DNA from: Solidesulfovibrio fructosivorans JJ]
Lineage (GTDB): Bacteria > Desulfobacterota > Desulfovibrionia > Desulfovibrionales > Desulfovibrionaceae
Direction of reading: 5' to 3'
Assembly: GCF_000179555.1 (NCBI RefSeq)
Contig: NZ_AECZ01000003.1
Location: 1-64,000 of the forward strand
Length of the DNA: 64,000 nucleotides
In this document: positions 54,537 through 62,516 of the stretch, piece by piece
Layout of the letters: the number at the start of each line of letters is the position of its first letter
How positions within the stretch are numbered: the first letter of the stretch is position 1
Notes under the pieces: model-generated
Told to the model about the DNA's origin: nothing
What the model saw: only the letters and a program-made list of their open reading frames with translations
Databases searched by the model: none
Translations under genes and position numbers: made by a program

Positions 54537-55679
54537 ATGCCTGATTCCGATCTCGTCGTTTCGCGCGCGGCCGGTCCGGCCGACATGGACGCCTTTATTC
54601 GTTATGCCTGGGAAATCTATCGCGACGACCCCCTTTGGGTGCCGCCGCTGATTCCCATGCAGGAGGAATTCCTGGACCCGGCCAGGGGCCCCTTTTTCGA
54701 GTTCGGCCAGGCCGAATATTTTCTGGCCCGCCGGAACGGTCGGGTGGTTGGCCGTATTTCCGCTCATGTCAGCGGCCTCTACGAGAAATACCACGACAAC
54801 GAGACCGGGTTTTTCGGTTTTTTCGAATGCGAGAACAACCGTGAAACCGCCCATGCCCTGTTCGATGCCGCCGCCGGCTGGGTACGGGCGAAGGGCAAGG
54901 TGCGTCTTCACGGGCCGCTGTCGTTCGCCATCTATGACGAGGTCGGCCTGCTCGTGGACGGGTTCGATACCCCGCCGGCCATGATGCAGACCCACAACCC
55001 CCGCTACTACGAGGATCTCGTCACCTCCTGGGGGTTCACCAAGACCTTCGACTGGTACGCCTACAGAATCAGCCGCAAGCCGATGCACGACGCGGAAAAG
55101 CTGGCAAAATTGCGCGACAGCATCTTAAAGCGCCAGAAGTGCACGATCCAACCCATCCCGCGCAAGGAGTTCGCCAAGCGCGGCCCCCAGATCAAAGAGC
55201 TTTTCAACGACATCTGGAGCAAGAACTGGGGCCATATTCCGCTGACCGACCGCCAGTACCAGGACCTCTTCGTCACGCTCCAGCCGTTGGTGCGGCCGGA
55301 CCTCGAGACCATGATCGTCGACGACGAAGACAACATCGTGGCCTTCTCCGTGGTGTCGCCGGACATGAACCGGCCGGTCAAACGCTTCAACGGCAAGTTC
55401 GGCTGGTGGCAGAAACTGCAACTGGTCTGGGACTGCCGGGTGAAGCCGCTGACCCACTGCCGGGCCGTCATCATGGGCGTGGCCCGCTCCCATCAGTGGA
55501 AGCGGCTGCACCACGCCATCATACTCAACATCGTGGTCAATTTTCTCCAGAACCACCCCAAGATGGAATATTGCGACTGTTCGCTCATCCCGGAATCCCT
55601 GGAGCAGTGGAACAAGACGCTCATGGATTACGGCGGCGAGCGCTACAAGGTCTTCCGCCTTTATGACCGGGACATCTGA
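54537..55679 (+). CDS. GNAT-fold acyltransferase, candidate bacterial ceramide synthase-like
   Basis: A 380-residue protein of a GNAT-like family that begins with DMDAFIRYAWEIYRDDPLWV-PPL, a hallmark of a group of acyl-CoA acyltransferase-like proteins often near serine-palmitoyltransferase genes in other bacteria. The first part has a GNAT core (YFLARRNGRVVGRISAHVSG); the second has SFAIYDEVGLLVDG and EYCDCSLIPES. It lies 11 bases after the adaptor gene and its 3' end overlaps the next gene by 17 bases. Proposed role: N-acylation of a sphingoid base. This is inference from family and context; an unrelated N-acyl or O-acyl transferase is possible. Confidence 0.6.
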   Translation: MPDSDLVVSRAAGPADMDAFIRYAWEIYRDDPLWVPPLIPMQEEFLDPARGPFFEFGQAEYFLARRNGRVVGRISAHVSGLYEKYHDNETGFFGFFECENNRETAHALFDAAAGWVRAKGKVRLHGPLSFAIYDEVGLLVDGFDTPPAMMQTHNPRYYEDLVTSWGFTKTFDWYAYRISRKPMHDAEKLAKLRDSILKRQKCTIQPIPRKEFAKRGPQIKELFNDIWSKNWGHIPLTDRQYQDLFVTLQPLVRPDLETMIVDDEDNIVAFSVVSPDMNRPVKRFNGKFGWWQKLQLVWDCRVKPLTHCRAVIMGVARSHQWKRLHHAIILNIVVNFLQNHPKMEYCDCSLIPESLEQWNKTLMDYGGERYKVFRLYDRDI

Positions 55680-57354
55680 TGCGCCGGCCCGCCGTGCGGA
55701 CTGGTTCGTCGTCTCTTTTCTGACCCTTGTCGTTTTTGCCGTGGCCCATCGCCACGGCTTGGCCTCGCCCTTTATCGTCAACGACGACACGCGTCAGCAG
55801 CTTTTCTGGATGGCCCGCTGGCTCGACCCCGCCCTTTATCCGTCCGACCTGCTGACGCGCTACGCCGCCGCTTATGTGCCGGCCGGGATCAAGGCGCTCT
55901 ATTTCCTGGCCGCCAAGGGTCTGGGGGTGGGGCCGCTCGTCTTTTCCAAGTGGCTGACCGGCGGTCTGCTGCTGGTTTTGGCCCTGGCTTTTTTCGGCCT
56001 TGGCGCAACCCTTGAGGGCCGCGTCCTGGGCTATGCCTGCGCCGCCATGGCCTGGCTCATGCCGTTTTTCCTGAAGAACATCTCCGGCGGCCTGTCGCGG
56101 GGATTCGCCGCGCCGCTTCTCGCGCTGTTTCTGCTGGCCTGGATGCGCCGTTCGGGCCTTGGCATGGCCGTTATCCTCCTGCTCCAAGCGGTTTTCATTC
56201 CCTATATCGCCGCGCTTTGCGCCGGGTGCGCCTGTTTGGACGCGGTGTTCGCCCGCATCCAGGGCCGGCCCGACGCGCCGTTTCCGGTGCGCCCCTGGCA
56301 TGGTCTGGCCCTTTTCGCCGCGGCCGGCATTGTCTGGTCCTTCGACCATACCCTGACGACCTCGGGGTTCGGTCCCCTGGTCGGGCATGCGGCGCTTGCC
56401 GCCGGGCCCGAATTTTCCGCCGCCGGCAGGCTGGAGCTCTATCCCCTGCCCAATCCCTTTTTCGATCTGGTCTATTGGCCCTTCGAGAGCATCGGCCTGT
56501 TTCTCGACATCGGCCTTGTCGCCGGTATCGTAAGCCTTGTCGTCCTGTTGCCCATCGTCATCATCGGCGCCCGGCGCGCCCCCTGGCCGGCCCTTCTGGC
56601 CAAGTGCCGCCCGGTCGGCGCGCTGCTTGTCGGTTCGCTGCTCTTGTACATTTTGGCCCGGATCGTGGCGCTGAAGCTCTTCGTGCCGGACCGCTACATT
56701 TCCTACACCATCAATGTGGTCTACGCCCTGGGCCTGGCCGTGGTCTTGCGCTATGCCTTGGCCGACATTTTAAAGCGCCCGCTGTCTCGGGTGTTGCTCC
56801 TGCTCGTTGCGGCCGCGCTCGGGGCCTGGCGGCTGACCGACGTCGGGCTTTACGACTATCGGGCCGACGCGCCGCTTTATGCCGCCGTGCGGGAGCTGCC
56901 CAAGGACGCGCTTGTCGCCGGCAATCCCGAACTCCTCGACGACGTGCTCACCTTCGGCCGGCGCGACGTCCTGGCTTCGTATGAACTGGCCCACCCCTGG
57001 AGCGTGGGCTACTGGGAGCGGTACTATCCGCGCCTGGCCCATCAGGCGGCGGCCTATTACGCCAAGGATGCCGGCACGGTGCTCGAATTCGCCAAGGCCT
57101 ACGGCGTCACGCACATGGTGGTGCGCGACGCGGACTTGACCGGCGCGGCCATCGCCAGGGGACCGCTTTTCGCGCCCTTTGACGCCCGTATTCGGGAACT
57201 GGCCGCCAAACCCGGCAAGTTCGTCCTTCTCGACGCGGCCAAATTCCCCTATACCAGCCCCGAACCCGGCGTGCGTCTGGTGGATTTGCGGCCGCTCGTG
57301 GCTGCGGCGGACGCGGCGCGCCTCGACGCCGGAAACCCCTCATCCGGAAACTGA
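55663..57354 (+). CDS. Polytopic membrane protein, GT-C-like, unknown specificity
   Basis: A 563-residue protein with about 10-11 membrane segments and a soluble C-terminal domain (about residues 400-563). An early loop contains FIVNDDTRQQLFWMARW, an acidic DD motif like that of GT-C glycosyltransferases. The ATG at 55663 overlaps the acyltransferase gene by 17 bases. It is followed by a GT2 enzyme that may supply a polyprenyl-phosphate sugar donor. No defined family is recognised beyond this topology. Confidence 0.68.
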   Translation: MTGTSDAPARRADWFVVSFLTLVVFAVAHRHGLASPFIVNDDTRQQLFWMARWLDPALYPSDLLTRYAAAYVPAGIKALYFLAAKGLGVGPLVFSKWLTGGLLLVLALAFFGLGATLEGRVLGYACAAMAWLMPFFLKNISGGLSRGFAAPLLALFLLAWMRRSGLGMAVILLLQAVFIPYIAALCAGCACLDAVFARIQGRPDAPFPVRPWHGLALFAAAGIVWSFDHTLTTSGFGPLVGHAALAAGPEFSAAGRLELYPLPNPFFDLVYWPFESIGLFLDIGLVAGIVSLVVLLPIVIIGARRAPWPALLAKCRPVGALLVGSLLLYILARIVALKLFVPDRYISYTINVVYALGLAVVLRYALADILKRPLSRVLLLLVAAALGAWRLTDVGLYDYRADAPLYAAVRELPKDALVAGNPELLDDVLTFGRRDVLASYELAHPWSVGYWERYYPRLAHQAAAYYAKDAGTVLEFAKAYGVTHMVVRDADLTGAAIARGPLFAPFDARIRELAAKPGKFVLLDAAKFPYTSPEPGVRLVDLRPLVAAADAARLDAGNPSSGN

Positions 57355-57372
57355 ACACAACTGGCGGGAATC

Positions 57373-58338
<966 letters not shown>

Positions 58339-58369
58339 GGCAAAGTGGAGGCGGAGAGGCCTCCGGCGG

Positions 58370-58403
58370 CCGGGGGAAACTTTTTGAAAAAAGTGTCCCC
58401 CGG
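58370..58403. repeat. GC-clamped palindrome between GT2 and asnB copy 1
   Basis: CCGGGGGAAACTTTTT and AAAAAAGTGTCCCCCGG form a 34-base hairpin with one mismatch, followed by the family flank CCCCCTTCAAAAACTTTTCA. It sits between co-directional genes 76 bases before asnB. The preceding CCTCCGGCGGC is shared with the copy at 61143. Confidence 0.75.
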
Positions 58404-58478
58404 ACCCCCTTCAAAAACTTTTCAAGGGGTGGGGGCTTGCATTGGTGAAGCGGCATTTGAGGGTAAAAGAGTAGGCGT

Positions 58479-60356
58479 ATGTGCGGCATCTGCGGCTTCG
58501 TCGGACAAGGGGATGCGGCGGCGCTGTCCCGCATGAACGCCACCCTCGCCCGGCGCGGCCCGGACGGCGAGGGGACCTATGCCGACGCTTCGGCCGGGGT
58601 GCGCCTGGGCCATCGCCGGCTCGCCATCATCGACATCGCCGGCGGAGCCCAACCCATGGGCACTTCCGACGGCGACTTGGTCGTGGTCTACAACGGCGAG
58701 ATCTACAACCACGCCGCCTTGCGCGAGGAGCTTGTCGCACGGGGCCACCGCTTCGTTTCGGACCACTGCGACACCGAAGTGCTGCTCCACGGCTGGCGGG
58801 AGTGGGGCGAGGACCTGCCGAAGCGGCTTAACGGCATGTGGGCCTTTGCCCTCTACGACAAGCCGCGCGGCCTGCTCTTCTGCTCCCGCGACCGGTTCGG
58901 CAAAAAGCCCTTCTTCTACGCCGCGCGTCCCGGTTTTTTCGCCTTCGCCTCGGAATTGACCGCCCTGGTCGCCCACCCCGCTCTGGCCGGCGCGTCCATC
59001 TCCCGGACCGCGCTGCGCAAATATTTCGCCTACGGCTTCATGCCCGCCCCAAACGCCCTCTACGCCGGCACGCACAAGCTTCCCGGCGGCGAAAACCTCC
59101 TTGTCGACGTGCGCGACGGCTGCGTGCGCCGCAAGCGCTGGTGGGCCTTTTGCCTGGAACCGACGGACGTTCTTCCGGCCGATCCCGAACGGGAATGGGG
59201 TGAGCGCATCGTTTCGCTTCTCGACGCGGCCGTTTCCCGCCGTCTCATGTCCGACGTGCCCTTGGGCGTGTTTCTCTCCGGCGGGGTGGATTCCTCGGCT
59301 GTAACCGCCCTGGCCGCCCGGCATGCGCCCGACATCGCCGCCTTTTCCATCGGCTTCGACGACCCGTCCTTCGACGAATCGGACAAGGCCGTGCAGGCGG
59401 CCTCCTTTTGCAACGTCGCGCACCATCTGACGCGTCTGACCCTTGCCGACGCGCTGGCGCTTTTGCCGGAAATCGTCGGCCGGCTCGACGAGCCCATGGG
59501 CGACGTGTCGCTTTTGCCCACCGCGCTCTTGTGCCGGGAGACGCGCAAACAGGTCACGGTGGCCGTCGGCGGCGACGGCGCGGACGAGCTTTTCGCCGGT
59601 TACGACCCTTTCCGGGCCCTGCGCGCCGCCGAACTCTATTCCCGCATCGCTCCAAAGCCGCTGCACAAGGCCCTGGCCCTGCTTGCCGCCCGCCTGCCCG
59701 TGGGCCACGGCTACATGGCCGCGTCCTTTCGCATAAACCGCTTTCTGCGGGGACTCTCGTATCCGCCGCGCCTGTGGAACCCGACTTGGCTCGGTCCGTG
59801 CGACCCGGCCGGAATCGCGGAGCTCTTTCGTGAGCCCGTCGATCCCGAGGAGCTCTACAGCGAGGCCGTGGCTGTCTACGAGGACTGCCCGTCCACGGAC
59901 ATGGTGGACAAGACCCTGGAATTCTATACGCGCCTGTATTTGCAGGACGACATCCTGGTCAAAACCGACCGGGCCGGCATGATGCATTCCCTGGAGGTGC
60001 GCGCGCCGTTTCTGGACATCGAACTGGTGGATTTCGTGCGCACCATTCCCAGCCGCTACAAGTTCCGCCACGGCACCACCAAGTATATTCTGAAAAAATC
60101 CCTGGAACGGCTCTTGCCGCGCGACATCATCTATCGCAAAAAACAGGGCTTCGGCGTGCCCATCGGCCGTTGGCTGGCCGATGGCGCGCTTGCCATGGGC
60201 GCGGCGTCGCCGGTCGAGACGGGCCTCGATGCCGGCTTTATCGAGGCAAGCCTGCGCGAACACCGGGACGGCCGGGCCGATCATCGTCTTTTTCTCTGGA
60301 ATCTCTGGGTGCTGCGGCACATGGACCTGGGCGGAGGGGCCCTTGGAACGCGATAA
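58479..60356 (+). CDS. asnB: Asparagine synthase (glutamine-hydrolysing)-like amidotransferase, copy 1
   Basis: A 625-residue AsnB-family protein with an N-terminal glutaminase domain (catalytic Cys2 in MCGICGFVGQG; RRGPDGEGTYAD) and a C-terminal synthetase domain with the ATP-pyrophosphatase motif VFLSGGVDSSAV (about residue 265). Such proteins in envelope loci often amidate sugars rather than make asparagine. It is about 45% of the way into a run that ends with a second copy. The ATG is the only one that leaves Cys2 in the catalytic position. The 3' end overlaps the TTG start of the methyltransferase by 14 bases. Confidence 0.92.
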   Translation: MCGICGFVGQGDAAALSRMNATLARRGPDGEGTYADASAGVRLGHRRLAIIDIAGGAQPMGTSDGDLVVVYNGEIYNHAALREELVARGHRFVSDHCDTEVLLHGWREWGEDLPKRLNGMWAFALYDKPRGLLFCSRDRFGKKPFFYAARPGFFAFASELTALVAHPALAGASISRTALRKYFAYGFMPAPNALYAGTHKLPGGENLLVDVRDGCVRRKRWWAFCLEPTDVLPADPEREWGERIVSLLDAAVSRRLMSDVPLGVFLSGGVDSSAVTALAARHAPDIAAFSIGFDDPSFDESDKAVQAASFCNVAHHLTRLTLADALALLPEIVGRLDEPMGDVSLLPTALLCRETRKQVTVAVGGDGADELFAGYDPFRALRAAELYSRIAPKPLHKALALLAARLPVGHGYMAASFRINRFLRGLSYPPRLWNPTWLGPCDPAGIAELFREPVDPEELYSEAVAVYEDCPSTDMVDKTLEFYTRLYLQDDILVKTDRAGMMHSLEVRAPFLDIELVDFVRTIPSRYKFRHGTTKYILKKSLERLLPRDIIYRKKQGFGVPIGRWLADGALAMGAASPVETGLDAGFIEASLREHRDGRADHRLFLWNLWVLRHMDLGGGALGTR

Positions 60357-61161
60357 GATCGAATACGTCACCCTGCGGGTCATCCGCCGCTTCTTTTTTG
60401 GCGAGTCGAGCCTGCATCTGCTCGGCCGCTACCTGCCGCATTACCGCGTCAACACGGGCCTGACCGACCCTTGGGCCATTGCCGAATCCTACGCCGCCGA
60501 TCTGGCCAAGGTCGGCGTTTCCGTGGCCGGAAAAAGGGTGCTGGAGATCGGCAGCGGCGCGTCCAACGGCCCCGGCTATGCCCTGGTGGCCATGGGCGCG
60601 GCCCGGGTGGTGTGCCACGAGCCCTACGTCCGCTTCGACGTGGGCCTGGACGCCAAGAATCTGGCCGCCATGACCACCCGCTTCCCCAAAGTCAAATTCA
60701 ACGTCGTGCACCGCCTCAAAACCCTGGATACCGTGCCCGACCATTGCGTGGATATCGTGGTGTCCAATTCCGTGCTCGAACACGTGGCCGACCCGCCCGC
60801 GCTTTTCGCCGACCTCGGCCGCGTGCTGGCCCCGGGCGGCGTCATGCTGCACCGCGTGGACTACCGCGATCACTTCTTCAAATACCCCTTCCACTTCCTC
60901 ATGTTCTCCAGGTTCGCCTGGAAACATTTCCTCAACCCCGGCGACCTGCCCCGCTGGCGGCTCGACGATCACCTCAGCGCCCTGGCCGTGGCCGGCTTCG
61001 ACACGCAGCTTCTTGCCAGCGAGTCCGACCCCGAAGCCTTCGCCAAGATCGCCGGCCGCCTGCACCCCGATTTCCAGCACCGCGACCCCGACATACTCGC
61101 CGTCACAAAGGCGGTGATGGTGAGTCGTGTTGCCTCCGGCGGCCAGGGGGAAACTTTTTGA
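60343..61161 (+). CDS. SAM-dependent methyltransferase (class I)
   Basis: A 272-residue class I methyltransferase with motif I VLEIGSGASNGPG (about residue 66), acidic loop VCHEPYVRFD, and VVSNSVLEHV (motif IV region). Start TTG at 60343 has GGAGGGG upstream, and overlaps asnB by 14 bases. The last nine or so residues (VASGGQGETF) are encoded by the left arm of the palindrome 61143-61178 and the stop codon is in its loop, so the native C-terminus was probably shorter before the repeat arrived. The acceptor is unknown; a sugar or lipid in this envelope region is likely. Confidence 0.82.
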   Translation: MERDKIEYVTLRVIRRFFFGESSLHLLGRYLPHYRVNTGLTDPWAIAESYAADLAKVGVSVAGKRVLEIGSGASNGPGYALVAMGAARVVCHEPYVRFDVGLDAKNLAAMTTRFPKVKFNVVHRLKTLDTVPDHCVDIVVSNSVLEHVADPPALFADLGRVLAPGGVMLHRVDYRDHFFKYPFHFLMFSRFAWKHFLNPGDLPRWRLDDHLSALAVAGFDTQLLASESDPEAFAKIAGRLHPDFQHRDPDILAVTKAVMVSRVASGGQGETF

Positions 61162-61340
61162 AAAAAGTTTCCCCCTGGACCCCCTTCAAAAACTTTTAAC
61201 GGGGCAGTCAGCCTTACCTCCTGGACAGGATTGCAGGGAAAGGGAAAATATTCGGTATGGAAGCATCCCCGTTGAAAGTTTTTGGGAGGGGAGAGCGCGA
61301 GAGGGGAAACCCTTTTTCCCAAAAAGGGGTCCCCTCTCGC
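61143..61340. repeat. Compound palindrome between methyltransferase and GT4 gene
   Basis: Hairpin 61143-61178 is a perfect repeat (CCAGGGGGAAACTTTTT, GAA loop). A central long inverted repeat pairs AAAAACTTTTAACGGGG (61188-61204) with CCCCGTTGAAAGTTTTT (61267-61283). A third hairpin covers 61297-61340 (GCGAGAGGGG outer arm). The 62 bases inside the central repeat hold an AGGGA-like ribosome binding site and ATG at 61257. It is the only complete three-hairpin copy between co-directional genes. Confidence 0.75.
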
Positions 61341-62507
61341 ATGTCCCAGTCTCCCTTCTCACCTCTTCGCCTCCTCCTCCTCAATTACGAGTACCCGCCA
61401 CTTGGCGGCGGGGCGGGGAATGCCACGGCGAACATGGCCCGGGAGTTGGCGGCGCTCGGGCATGTGGTGCGGGTGGTCACGGCGGCGTATGGGGATTTGC
61501 CCAAACGGGAGGTCGTGGACGGCTACGAGGTCTGGCGGCTGCCGGCCTTGCGGCGCCATGCGGATCATTGTTCGCCTTTGGAGATGTTGTCGTTCACGGC
61601 GAGCGCCATGCTTGCCTTGCCGGCCATGGCCAGGGAATTCCGGCCCGATGCCTGCGTGGCCTTTTTCGGCATCCCCTGCGGCCCGGCGGCCTGGGCGCTG
61701 CGGGTGCTTCGCGGCGTGCCCTATATCGTTTCGCTTCGCGGCGGCGACGTGCCGGGGTTCCAGCCCTACGATCTGGCGGCCTACCATAAGCTGACGGGGC
61801 CGTTTATCCGTTTTTTATGGAAGCGCGCGGCCCATGTGGTGGCCAACAGCCGGGGGTTGGCCGATCTGGCCCGCAAATCGGCCGGGCAGATTCCCATCCG
61901 CATGATCCCCAACGGCGTGGACGCGGCGCGTTTTTGCCCGGATGCGGCGGCAACGCGCGAAGGGCCGGTGCGGCTGCTGTTCGTCGGCCGTCTGGTGCGT
62001 CAAAAGGGGCTGGACGTGCTGCTCGACGCCCTGGCCAGGCTGCCGGAGAGCGCCTGTTTCGAGGCGACCATCGTCGGCGACGGGCCGCTTCGGGGGGAGC
62101 TTGCCGACCGGACGGCGCGCCTGGGGCTTAAGGATCGGGTGCGCTTTGCCGGCTGGGTGTCCCGGGCGGACATGCCGGACGAGTTGCGCCGGGCCGACGC
62201 CTTCGTCTTTCCTTCGCGCGACGAGGGCATGCCCAACGCGGTGCTGGAGGCCATGGCCTCGGGGCTGGCCGTGGCGGCCACGCGCATCGCCGGCAACGAG
62301 GAACTGGTCCTGGACGGTGAAACCGGCTTTCTCGTGCCGCCGGACGATGCCGCCTCCCTGGCCGGGGTTCTGGTGAAGCTCGTGGCCGACCGCACCCTGT
62401 GCAGCCGGCTGGGCCGGGCCGGCCGGGAAAGGGCCGAACGGGAATACTCCTGGCGCGTGGTGGCCGGGGCCTACGCCGACCTGTGCCGGTCGGTTGGAAC
62501 GAAGTAG
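61341..62507 (+). CDS. GT4 glycosyltransferase
   Basis: A 388-residue GT-B retaining glycosyltransferase of family GT4. The N-terminal acceptor domain starts RLLLLNYEYPPLGGGAGN; the C-terminal domain has FVGRLVRQKGLD and the E-x7-E motif (SRDEGMPNAVLEAMA), which binds the nucleotide sugar. The start is uncertain: ATG 61341 abuts the palindrome and has no Shine-Dalgarno, while ATG 61257 has AGGGA 11 bases upstream but adds 28 repeat-encoded residues. It is 9 bases before asnB copy 2. Confidence 0.88.
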   Translation: MSQSPFSPLRLLLLNYEYPPLGGGAGNATANMARELAALGHVVRVVTAAYGDLPKREVVDGYEVWRLPALRRHADHCSPLEMLSFTASAMLALPAMAREFRPDACVAFFGIPCGPAAWALRVLRGVPYIVSLRGGDVPGFQPYDLAAYHKLTGPFIRFLWKRAAHVVANSRGLADLARKSAGQIPIRMIPNGVDAARFCPDAAATREGPVRLLFVGRLVRQKGLDVLLDALARLPESACFEATIVGDGPLRGELADRTARLGLKDRVRFAGWVSRADMPDELRRADAFVFPSRDEGMPNAVLEAMASGLAVAATRIAGNEELVLDGETGFLVPPDDAASLAGVLVKLVADRTLCSRLGRAGRERAEREYSWRVVAGAYADLCRSVGTK

Positions 62508-62516
62508 GGCGGGCCT

